Shown here piece after piece: positions 56,918 to 64,000 of a DNA stretch of 64,000 nucleotides. This DNA is from Mycolicibacterium lacusdiani. GTDB taxonomy: Bacteria; Actinomycetota; Actinomycetes; Mycobacteriales; Mycobacteriaceae. The stretch spans positions 288,973-352,972 of the forward strand of contig NZ_JAKCFC010000004.1 of the NCBI RefSeq assembly GCF_021916785.1, given 5' to 3'. The translations under genes and the position numbers were made by a program. Under the pieces are notes generated by a model. That model saw only the letters and a program-made list of their open reading frames with translations, ran no database searches and was not told where the DNA came from. Position 1 is the stretch's first letter. Every line of letters begins with the position of its first letter.

Positions 56918-58000
56918 GTGACAAGCCGAATGACCCGGGTGCGCCATTCACTCCGGCGAGCGGCGTACGGTTCGGCAGCTCTGGCACTGGTCCTGACTGT
57001 CTCGATCGGCGGCGTCAGCGCCGATCCCGCGGCCGACGCCCTGGCCAAGCTCAACGAGTTGTCCCAGCAGGCCGTGAAGAGCCGCGAGGCCGTCACGGCC
57101 GCCCAGCGCGACGCCGACACCAAAGCGGCCGAGCAGGCAGCGGCCGAAGACCGCCGTCGCGGCGACCTGGCGGCGCTGGAAGCCGCGAACTCCCAGCTGG
57201 CGCCTTTTCAGGCCGCCGTCGACAGGATCGCGGCGATGAACTACACGAGTGGCCGCAATGGCCAGTCCGCCGCGGTACTCACGGCCAATTCGCCTCAACA
57301 GTTGATCGATCAGCTGTCGATGCAACGGACGGTTGGTGCCGGTATCGCCGACCAATTGGCAGCGTTCCGCTCGGCACGGGAGCGCGCCGCTACCGCCGCC
57401 CAGGCGTCTGAGCGATCGGCCGCCGAGGCCGGCGCTGCGGCCGAGTCGGCCGCCGCAGTGCGTTCGGAACTGCAGGCCAAGCTCAAGGAGTTGCTCCGCA
57501 AGATTGCCGCCGCGGAGGCTCAATATTCGGCTCTGACGCCGCAGCAGCAGGCCGTGATCGACGCGGCCCCGCCGATAGCGGCCCTGCCCGGCGTACCTCC
57601 CGGCGACCTCGCACCGCCTCCGGCCGCCGCTATCCCCGAGATCTCCGAGTCGTTGCCCGTCGGCGTCGCATCGGAGGCGGGCATGCAACCCAACACGATC
57701 CTCGCGGCCCGTGCGGTCAGCGCACAGTTCCCCCAGATCGCCGAGATCGACGGGGTCCGTCCGGACTCCAAGCCGTGGCACCCCAGTGGGCTGGCGATCG
57801 ACATCATGATCCCGAACCCCGAAAGTCCCGAGGGCATCGCGCTGGGCGACCAGATCATGGCGTTCGCGATGAGCAATGCGGGCCGGTTCGGGCTGCAGGA
57901 CGTCATCTGGCGCGGCACCTACTACACGCCGGCCGGCCCGCAAGCCTCCGGCTACGGCCACTACGACCACGTGCACATCACCACGACGCCACGTCGTTAG
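56918..58000 (+). CDS. Secreted coiled-coil protein with peptidase-like C-terminal domain
   Basis: Exported protein, about 360 aa. Signal peptide (AAYGSAALALVLTVSIGGVS, cleavage near VSA-DP), long Ala/Gln/Glu-rich coiled coil (about 40-200) with an ARERAATAAQASERSA-type repeat, a Pro/Ala hinge, and a C-terminal domain (about 255-360) with KPWHPSGLAIDIMIP and GYGHYDHVHIT, reminiscent of zinc D,D-peptidase-like folds. The layout resembles RipA/PcsB-type cell-wall factors. GTG 56918 or ATG 56930 could be the start; neither has an ideal ribosome-binding site. Confidence 0.82.
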   Translation: MTSRMTRVRHSLRRAAYGSAALALVLTVSIGGVSADPAADALAKLNELSQQAVKSREAVTAAQRDADTKAAEQAAAEDRRRGDLAALEAANSQLAPFQAAVDRIAAMNYTSGRNGQSAAVLTANSPQQLIDQLSMQRTVGAGIADQLAAFRSARERAATAAQASERSAAEAGAAAESAAAVRSELQAKLKELLRKIAAAEAQYSALTPQQQAVIDAAPPIAALPGVPPGDLAPPPAAAIPEISESLPVGVASEAGMQPNTILAARAVSAQFPQIAEIDGVRPDSKPWHPSGLAIDIMIPNPESPEGIALGDQIMAFAMSNAGRFGLQDVIWRGTYYTPAGPQASGYGHYDHVHITTTPRR

Positions 58001-58010
58001 CGGTTGGCCC

Positions 58011-58778
58011 TTACGGGTGCAGGCTCCACTGGCCGACGTCGGGGGCCAGTACGTCGTTGACGTCGACGCGGATGCCGCCGACCACCGGTCCCGGGTTCGA
58101 CGCGGTGTCGATGATGCGCTGGTAGAGCACGGCGCCGGGGTATATCTGACCGCCGGACCATGACCGGGTCTGCCAGGCCCACACGCGGCCGGGTGTACTC
58201 GACCTTCCGATGACACCGTCGGCAACGGCCCACTGGCAGGCCCTGATGCCTCCGTAGATTCCGGTGCGTAGCTCGCCGATCACCGAATTGATTCCGCGGA
58301 ACCATGGCAGCACGACGTTGTTCCACGTTTCGCGGTCGACGTCGTCGTCGACGCTGAAGTAGATGGGGGCGCTCTGGCCGCCGCCGGCCGCGGTGTGCAA
58401 CTGCCAGGCCGTGCGTGCATCGGCGACGCCGCCGGGGAAACCGCGGGTGAAGTCCGACGGCGCCGTCCCGCCCGGCTTGCCGTACTGGAAGTTGCTGACG
58501 ATCGCCAAACCGGCCGCGGCCAGCGTTCGTGCATAGGGCAGGGTGATCGGTTTCGCGCCGAACGACGAACCGGGGCGCGAGGTCGAGACGTAGTTGATGA
58601 CGCCGGCGTGCCCCGCCGCGCGAATGTCCTCAGCCGGGATCTGGCGCATGGCGAAGTCGATCAGCGTAGAGCCCGCGGCCGCGGCCGGGGGCGCGAAGAC
58701 ACTCGCCGCAGCGCCGAGCCCAGCCATCGCCGACGCTGCGGTGGCGTAGCGCAGGGCGTCACGCCGGGATATCGGCAC
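58011..58778 (-). CDS. Tat-exported DUF1906 glycoside-hydrolase-like protein (Rv2525c type)
   Basis: Protein of 255 aa with a twin-arginine signal (MPISRRDALRYATAASAMAG, cleavage after the Ala-rich segment). The DUF1906/GH25-like domain contains GVINYVSTSRPG, IVSNFQYGKPGG, IYFSVDDDVD and IYGGIRACQWA. Relatives such as Rv2525c are Tat substrates tied to cell-wall biology. Convergent with the coiled-coil envelope protein, 10 nt between stops, with no strong terminator. Confidence 0.88.
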   Translation of the reverse strand: MPISRRDALRYATAASAMAGLGAAASVFAPPAAAAGSTLIDFAMRQIPAEDIRAAGHAGVINYVSTSRPGSSFGAKPITLPYARTLAAAGLAIVSNFQYGKPGGTAPSDFTRGFPGGVADARTAWQLHTAAGGGQSAPIYFSVDDDVDRETWNNVVLPWFRGINSVIGELRTGIYGGIRACQWAVADGVIGRSSTPGRVWAWQTRSWSGGQIYPGAVLYQRIIDTASNPGPVVGGIRVDVNDVLAPDVGQWSLHP

Positions 58779-58959
58779 GGGGCGATGTTAACAATGGGAC
58801 CGATGTGACTAGTGTATTGAGCGGTGCGCATGTCGCAGTCGAGGCCGCACCGTGACCCGGCGAGGCAACGTCACCGACGTTTGAGATCCTTCGAGTTCGT
58901 CGCCAGTACTTCGTCGGACAGTTCGGGATCGGCCTCGGCGCAGTCCGTGACCACACCCG

Positions 58960-59358
58960 TCGTAGCTCCCACAGTGCTCTTCACCCCCAGGGGTTCGATC
59001 GTCAACGTGTGCTCGGCGGTGACACTGAGCCCGCGCCGATGCTGCACTATGCAGCGCGAAGGCCGCCTTGGCCACCTACGCCACGGGCCTGGCGGCGGAA
59101 GCCGGCCCGCGTGGTGTGCGAGTCAACACCGTCACTCCCGGCAACGTCGCTTCGCCGGGTGCCGATGCCATTCGACGAGCGATCGTCGACGCCGTGGGTG
59201 CGGATTCCGCGGAGGCCGGAGGCATCGCGATCCCGCTCGGCCGGTTGGGTGAAGCGTCGGACATCGCCGAAGCCATCGCACACCTCGCCTCCGACCGCGC
59301 GGCCTGGATCACCGCCAGCAATCTCGTCGTCGATGGCGGCCAGGTGCAGACCAGGTGA
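58960..59358 (+). pseudogene. SDR oxidoreductase remnant
   Basis: C-terminal part of a short-chain dehydrogenase with frame breaks. One frame gives GSIVNVCSAVTLSPR, a second gives LHYAA and a third KAALATYATGLAAEAGPRGV, together the catalytic YAASK-like region; the rest (RVNTVTPGNVASPGAD, ITASNLVVDGGQVQTR) is intact. The nucleotide-binding N-terminal half is missing. An open frame from ATG 59068 could make a 96-aa fragment. Next to a TetR gene, it may be the dead target of that regulator. Confidence 0.78.
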
Positions 59359-59370
59359 CTGCTCTCCCCG

Positions 59371-59991
59371 CTAAGACCGCGCCACCGAGCCCGCGCCGCG
59401 TCCGAAGTTCGTCGCCAGTGGCAGGAAGACGTCGTCGACGATCTCTTCTATTCGCTTCCGTGGCACCGCGGCCATGGTCATGAACAGCTCGTGGCGCAGC
59501 AGATCGGCTGGCAGCGAGACGATTCGAGTCGGCGGCACGGCCGCTAGTTCACCCCGGTGGACCGCACGCTCGACGATCGTCTCCATGGCGCTCGGTCCGT
59601 CGCTCGTGAACAGCGCGCGTAGCTGCTGCGGCGATCCGCCTGCCTCGTCGAAGTAGGCGCCGAACAGCGCCGCGAATCCACCGATGATCCGCGACCGCCG
59701 ATCGTTGAAGTCGGTCAGGACTGCCAGTACGTCGCCGCGCAGTGACCCGGTGTCGGGTGTGGCGATCGCGTCGACGGTGCCCCGGTGGCGTATCACCGCC
59801 TCCAGCAGCTCAGTGCGAGTTGGCCAGCGCCGATACAGCACCGATCGAGCAGTTGCCGACCTCGCGGCGACCGCGTCGATGGTGAAGCGTCCGTAGCCGG
59901 CCTCGATGAGTTGATCCCATCCCGCGTCCAGGATCGCCGTTTCCAGTGCGGCACCGCGACGCCGCTGCCCGGCCGGCGATTTAGAAGACAC
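59371..59991 (-). CDS. TetR family transcriptional regulator
   Basis: TetR-type regulator, 206 aa: FTIDAVAARSATARSVLYRR HTH and a C-terminal domain with GFAALFGAYFDEAGGSPQQL. It is divergent from the FAD monooxygenase gene with 146 nt between them, in which GCTTAT and ATAAGC form a loose inverted pair (about 60000-60031). It is likely to control the monooxygenase/MFS operon in response to a xenobiotic. Confidence 0.88.
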   Translation of the reverse strand: MSSKSPAGQRRRGAALETAILDAGWDQLIEAGYGRFTIDAVAARSATARSVLYRRWPTRTELLEAVIRHRGTVDAIATPDTGSLRGDVLAVLTDFNDRRSRIIGGFAALFGAYFDEAGGSPQQLRALFTSDGPSAMETIVERAVHRGELAAVPPTRIVSLPADLLRHELFMTMAAVPRKRIEEIVDDVFLPLATNFGRGAGSVARS

Positions 59992-60137
59992 TTGCGTAGC
60001 TTATCGCACGCGGCTAGCCTGCCTGAATAAGCAACACCCATGTATCTAACGTGGTTGGGTAGACCAGCCGTCCGCCCTCACGCCCTGGATGTGCGCGTGC
60101 GAAAGCTGATCTCTGCGAATGTCTTTGGAGGGCCACC

Positions 60138-61382
60138 ATGACGACCCGCACCGCACTCATCTCCGGAGCGAGCGTCGCCGGACCCGTGCTTGCCTACTGG
60201 CTGTCCGAGGCTGGCTGGGAGGTCACGGTCGTCGAACGTGCTGACCGACTCCGCACGAGTGGCTACCCCGTCGACGTTCGCGGCACCGCAGTCGACGTCA
60301 TCCGCCGCATGGGTGTCTACGGCGAGATCACCGAGCAGCGGTACCGCCACGTCCCGGTCCAACTGCTGGCTCCGTCGGGGAGACGCCTGTGCACGCTGGA
60401 CTACGGCAACCTGATCGGCTCATCGAGCAGCGACGACGTCGAACTCACCCGAGGCGTCCTCAGCGAAATCCTGTACGGCGCAACGAACGATCGGGTGGAC
60501 TACGTCTTCGCCGACGCGATCGCCACGCTGTCCGACGCCGACGTCGGGATCGACGTCACCTTCGGTCACCGGCGGTCCGAGACGTTCGACGTGGTGGTGG
60601 GCGCCGACGGCATCCACTCCAACGTGCGCTCTCTCGCCATGGGCGACGGAAGTCGCTACCTCCACCATCTCGGCCCCTATGCCGCGGTCTGGGATCTGCC
60701 GACCGACCTCTTCGAGCCGGGAACCGGCTTCTTCTACTCACACCCAGGGCGGACCGTCCTGGTCGAGCGTCCATCCGACGGTGCCCCTGCTCGAGCCTTC
60801 CTGACCTTCGTCCACTCCGCACCCGGCACTGTCGACACGCACGACCGCGACGACGTGCTCGCCACGCTTCACGGCGCGTTCGTCGGCGACCGTTGGCGCA
60901 CAGGCGAAGTCATCGACGCCCTCGTCGACGCCGATGACGTTTACTTCGACACGGTCAGCCAGGTCCGCATGGACAGCTGGTACTCCGGCCGCGTCGCGCT
61001 CGTCGGCGACGCCGCGTACGCCCCGGCGTTCCTGTCCGGTCAAGGCACGAGCATCGCGATCGCTGGCGCGTACGTCCTGGCCAGTGAACTCGTCGCCCAC
61101 GATCGGCCCGAGCAGGCCTTCGCTGCCTATCAGCTGCGACTACGCAGCTACGTGAAGAAGAACCAAGACCTGGCTTTGCGCACGGACGGCACAGTACTCG
61201 CGCGCACCAGCGGCCAACTGCTACGCCGAAACCTCAAGCTCTGTGCGGTCCCGCTATTGCAGCGCCTCGGTCTCGTCGGCCTATTGCAGGCGAAACTCCG
61301 CACCGCAGCCGATGATTTGACGCTATCGGATCGCGACCTCCGCGGTGCGGCCCATCACCTCGGCAGCGGCACTGCTCGATGA
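60138..61382 (+). CDS. FAD-dependent monooxygenase
   Basis: Group A flavoprotein hydroxylase, 414 aa, of the PHBH/TetX-like family. FAD site ISGASVAGPVLAYWLSEAGW (Gly-rich dinucleotide fold), DG motif in VVGADGIHSNVRSL, and GD motif VALVGDAAYAPAFLSGQGT. It hydroxylates an aromatic or polyketide-like substrate. GGAGGG precedes the ATG. The MFS gene overlaps by ATGA, so hydroxylation and efflux are probably linked, as in self-resistance or detox operons. The regulator is the divergent TetR gene. Confidence 0.9.
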   Translation: MTTRTALISGASVAGPVLAYWLSEAGWEVTVVERADRLRTSGYPVDVRGTAVDVIRRMGVYGEITEQRYRHVPVQLLAPSGRRLCTLDYGNLIGSSSSDDVELTRGVLSEILYGATNDRVDYVFADAIATLSDADVGIDVTFGHRRSETFDVVVGADGIHSNVRSLAMGDGSRYLHHLGPYAAVWDLPTDLFEPGTGFFYSHPGRTVLVERPSDGAPARAFLTFVHSAPGTVDTHDRDDVLATLHGAFVGDRWRTGEVIDALVDADDVYFDTVSQVRMDSWYSGRVALVGDAAYAPAFLSGQGTSIAIAGAYVLASELVAHDRPEQAFAAYQLRLRSYVKKNQDLALRTDGTVLARTSGQLLRRNLKLCAVPLLQRLGLVGLLQAKLRTAADDLTLSDRDLRGAAHHLGSGTAR

Positions 61383-62809
61383 CCCGGGCGCTGAACGGTT
61401 CTCTCCGCGACGTCCGAACGCGTCGCTTGAGCAAGCGACTCGTCGTCTGGGCGGCTGTCCTCACGTCCGCCAACGTCGTCGCCGACGTGGTCATCGGCTC
61501 GCCGATGATGGTCATGCCTCAATTGCAGAACCACTTCGACACCGATCAGGCCGCCTGGTTCAACGCGAGCGCCATGTTGGCCGGCGCCATCTGGTCACCT
61601 CTGCTCGCCAAGAGCGCCGACGTCTACGGCAAGCGCCGCGTACTCGTCGGCACGCTGCTGCTGGCGTGCGCGGGGGCCTTGCTCTGCCTCGCTGCTCCCA
61701 ACCTCTGGATCTTCCTGGGAGGCCGCTTCCTCCAGGGCGCCGCATTCGCCGCCGTCTTCCTGACCGTCGCCCTCGTCATGCAGATCTGCACGGCACGGCT
61801 CGCGATGGCCTTGGTCGGGCTCGTGACATCCAGCTCATCCATCGTCGGCGTCATCGAGCCCTTCCTGATGAAGCCGATCATCGACGCGTTCGGATTTCGA
61901 GGCGTATTCGCGGTCGCGGCGCTGCTCGCCGCCATCGCCGCCGTCGGGGTTCGCATCGTCATCCCCGAGTCGCCCGTCCGGAGTACGGGGAGGATCGACG
62001 TGGCGGGAGCGCTGCTGCTCGGTGTCGGCCTGGGTGCGGTCCTCGCCTACATCAGTCTCGGCGGTGATCGGGGATGGCTGTCCTCGGGCATGGCAGTGCT
62101 ACTCGTCGTCGGCGTCCTCGTGTTGAGCGGCTGGACGATTCACGTGCTGCGCGTCGAGGATCCCGTCATCGACGTCCGGGCACTCGCACGTCCGATCCTG
62201 CTCGCGCTGATGACGCTGATCCTCGCCGCTGGTTCGTTTCGGAGCATGCTGCAACTCGTCGGCATCGTCGCCTACGTACCGTCAGAACTCGGCCTCGGCT
62301 ACGGGCTGGGCGACGGCGAGGCGGTTGCCGCTCTGTTCGGCGCGGCGAACCTCGGCATCGCCGTCGGCGGTATCGGAGCCGGATGGCTCGCCGGCAGGAT
62401 CGGCCCGGCGTGGCCACTGCTCGGCGGCATCGTCCTCGGGGCGGCCGCAACCTTCGCGATGATCGCTGGCATATCGGCGCCCCCGCTGGCCGTCGCGTGT
62501 AGCGGCGTGCTCGGTATGGCCGCCGGCGCGATCGCGGCCTCCGGCTACAACCTCGCGACCAGCCTCGCAGAACCTGACCGGCAAGGCACGACAGCAGGTT
62601 TGGTGTCGGTCGTCGTCGCGCTCGGCTCAGTCGTCTTCACGTTCCTAGGCGCCGAAGTGCTCAAGGCGTCTCGCGTTCCCGACGTCATCGCCGACGGGGC
62701 CCCGGTCAGCACGGCGACCGGCGTGCACGTCTACATCGCGTTGGCGGGGCTGCTCTTCGTCCTAGCCGCTATTCCCGCGTTCGCCCTGGCTCGCAGTGCT
62801 CGTCGCTGA
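61379..62809 (+). CDS. MFS transporter (DHA2-like, 14 TM)
   Basis: Major facilitator protein, 476 aa, about 14 membrane segments, resembling DHA2 multidrug exporters. Loop 2-3 motif LLAKSADVYGKRRVLVGTLL and motif C-like ITSSSSIVGVIEP in TM5. Overlaps the FAD monooxygenase gene by ATGA. It probably exports the substrate or product of that enzyme. C-terminal LALARSARR ends at the cytoplasm. Confidence 0.9.
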   Translation: MTRALNGSLRDVRTRRLSKRLVVWAAVLTSANVVADVVIGSPMMVMPQLQNHFDTDQAAWFNASAMLAGAIWSPLLAKSADVYGKRRVLVGTLLLACAGALLCLAAPNLWIFLGGRFLQGAAFAAVFLTVALVMQICTARLAMALVGLVTSSSSIVGVIEPFLMKPIIDAFGFRGVFAVAALLAAIAAVGVRIVIPESPVRSTGRIDVAGALLLGVGLGAVLAYISLGGDRGWLSSGMAVLLVVGVLVLSGWTIHVLRVEDPVIDVRALARPILLALMTLILAAGSFRSMLQLVGIVAYVPSELGLGYGLGDGEAVAALFGAANLGIAVGGIGAGWLAGRIGPAWPLLGGIVLGAAATFAMIAGISAPPLAVACSGVLGMAAGAIAASGYNLATSLAEPDRQGTTAGLVSVVVALGSVVFTFLGAEVLKASRVPDVIADGAPVSTATGVHVYIALAGLLFVLAAIPAFALARSARR

Positions 62810-62866
62810 CGAATCGTGCGGCTCGAATGAAGCGGTCATCCGGTCTCGACCTGGCAGAGTGACGCC

Positions 62867-64000
62867 GTGTCTGAAGACGACGACGCCGTCCGCGCCCTCC
62901 TGGCCTATCTGGGCGCCGCAATGGTGGCAACGGGGCAGCCGGTCAGCGACGTGGAGGATGATCTGACCCGGGTGGGCGCCAGGCTGGGCTACCCCGGGAT
63001 CCAGATCGCCGCATCGCCGACCGGGGTCATCTTGAACCTCGCCAGCGGCAGCGCGGCGACGTTCGAGTCGGTCCAGGGCGGCCTGCGTCTCGATCAGGCC
63101 GCCGAGGTTCGCAGGATCCGTCATCGCTTGTCGCAGTTGGACCTCTCGGTGCCTCAAGCCACCGAGGAACTGCTCGCTCTACGCCTCCGACCACCTCGAT
63201 ATCCGCAGTGGCTGGCCAACCTTGGCTGGATCGCGATCGCCACGGGAATCGCTCTCATCCTGCAGCCCGGCGGGGCCAATGTCGCGTTCGCAGCCGCGGG
63301 GGCCGTCGTGGTCGTCGCCCTCTTTCGACTGGGGCAGCGGTTCGCCCTCATCGCGACGCTGCTACCGACGCTTGCGGCCTTCCTTCTGGCGTGCGGGGTC
63401 TTCGCCGCCGCCAACGCCGACTGGTTGGATGGACCCCTGCGCACCCTGTTGCCGCCGCTGGCCGTGTTGTTGCCCGGCGCGTTGATCGTCACGGCGATGT
63501 CGGAGCTGGCAGCGGGTGACATGGTGGCCGGAGCGTCGCGGCTGACGTTCGGGCTGGTCCAGTTGCTCCTGTTCACCCTCGGCATCGTCGCGGCCAGCCA
63601 CGTGATCGCGCTTCCGACATCGGAATTGGCCAATCTCCGCGTCGACACACTTGGGTGGTGGGCCGCGCCGCTGGGGTTGATTCTCATCAGCATCGGAATC
63701 GGCGTCTTGGAGAGCCCGCCGGTGCGACTGTTGCCCTGGATCACCGTCGTATTGAGCTGCGCATTTGCCGCCCAGAGTCTCGGACAACACGTCAGTGGTG
63801 CGGTGCTCGGCAGTTTCCTGGGCGCTGTCAGTGCCAGCCTGGGTTCGTCACTCGTCGAGGCAGTGCGTCCGAACCTCCCGCGGCTGGTGGTCTTTCTGCC
63901 GGCATTCTGGCTGCTCGTCCCAGGCAGCCTCGGTCTGCTCTCCACAACCGCCCTGGTCACCAATCCCGTAGGTGGCGGGGAGAATGCGTTGGAGGTGGCG
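62867..64000 (+). CDS. ThrE-type threonine/serine exporter family protein, cut by the window end
   Basis: 378 codons, open at the window end. Starts GTG (VSEDDDAVRALLAYLGAAMV); ATG at codon 19 is an alternative. N-terminal ThrE/DUF1212 cytosolic domain with GARLGYPGIQIAASPTGVIL and LRLDQAAEVRRIRHRLSQLD, then membrane segments WLANLGWIAIATGIALIL, AAAGAVVVVALF, LLPTLAAFLLACGVF, PPLAVLLPGALIVTAMSELA and more. ThrE proteins export amino acids such as threonine or serine. It is 57 nt after the MFS gene, with no clear ribosome-binding site. The C-terminus lies outside. Confidence 0.85.
   Translation, partial: MSEDDDAVRALLAYLGAAMVATGQPVSDVEDDLTRVGARLGYPGIQIAASPTGVILNLASGSAATFESVQGGLRLDQAAEVRRIRHRLSQLDLSVPQATEELLALRLRPPRYPQWLANLGWIAIATGIALILQPGGANVAFAAAGAVVVVALFRLGQRFALIATLLPTLAAFLLACGVFAAANADWLDGPLRTLLPPLAVLLPGALIVTAMSELAAGDMVAGASRLTFGLVQLLLFTLGIVAASHVIALPTSELANLRVDTLGWWAAPLGLILISIGIGVLESPPVRLLPWITVVLSCAFAAQSLGQHVSGAVLGSFLGAVSASLGSSLVEAVRPNLPRLVVFLPAFWLLVPGSLGLLSTTALVTNPVGGGENALEVA

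Noticed and set aside
1..64000. CRISPR arrays, rRNA, tRNA or known riboswitches
   Set aside because: No regularly spaced short repeats, tRNA cloverleaf or recognisable riboswitch consensus was seen by eye; a tRNAscan/Infernal run would be decisive.

Overview
This high-GC window has the gene content and codon use of a fast-growing mycobacterium (Mycolicibacterium-like). The evidence is a complete mce operon (two yrbE permeases plus mceA-F), DUF4189, DUF4232 and DUF1906 secreted proteins, many TetR regulators, GTG and TTG starts, and dense ATGA-type overlaps. No RNA genes or CRISPR arrays were seen.

Region 1 (1-16060) is an aromatic, probably polycyclic-aromatic, catabolic island. Positions 76-4234 encode an extradiol ring-cleavage dioxygenase and the whole 4-oxalocrotonate branch: semialdehyde dehydrogenase, tautomerase, decarboxylase and hydratase. 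After a strong two-way terminator, 4301-6386 on the minus strand encode a PhdJ-type hydratase-aldolase and a PhdI-type ring-cleavage cupin dioxygenase, as in phenanthrene degraders. Next come a TetR regulator, a ferredoxin, a flavin reductase, a flavin-dependent monooxygenase, two NTF2-like proteins, a VOC protein, an SDR, both subunits of a Rieske oxygenase, a YceI protein and an FAH-family hydrolase. Similar palindromes upstream of several of these units suggest one regulon.

Region 2 (16060-26774) is an mce lipid/hydrophobe importer operon (yrbEAB-mceABCDEF) with a TetR gene on each side. Its promoter geometry suggests a leaderless transcript. It may import substrates for the neighbouring catabolic genes.

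Region 3 (26775-31400) is mobile-element territory: a decayed IS110-type transposase cut by an intact IS21-family element, then a gene-poor stretch with two diverged 77-nt direct repeats around a small unknown gene.

Region 4 (31401-47498) holds a P450 and alpha/beta-hydrolase operon, two secreted proteins that share a duplicated upstream module, a large receptor-like Ser/Thr kinase with 12 Kelch repeats convergent with an FHA plus LuxR-type HTH protein, thiD, an LLM oxidoreductase, several exported or lipoprotein genes, a YaeQ protein, and a deletion scar joining remnants of a ROK regulator and a sugar ABC permease.

Region 5 (47495-52388) is an arsenic-resistance cluster: two ArsR repressors, a flavoprotein, an MFS pump, ArsC and an ACR3 arsenite exporter. 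Region 6 (52511-64000) holds regulator/oxidoreductase pairs, cell-envelope proteins, two more gene remnants (LuxR, SDR), a FAD monooxygenase with an MFS pump, and a ThrE-type exporter that runs off the window end.
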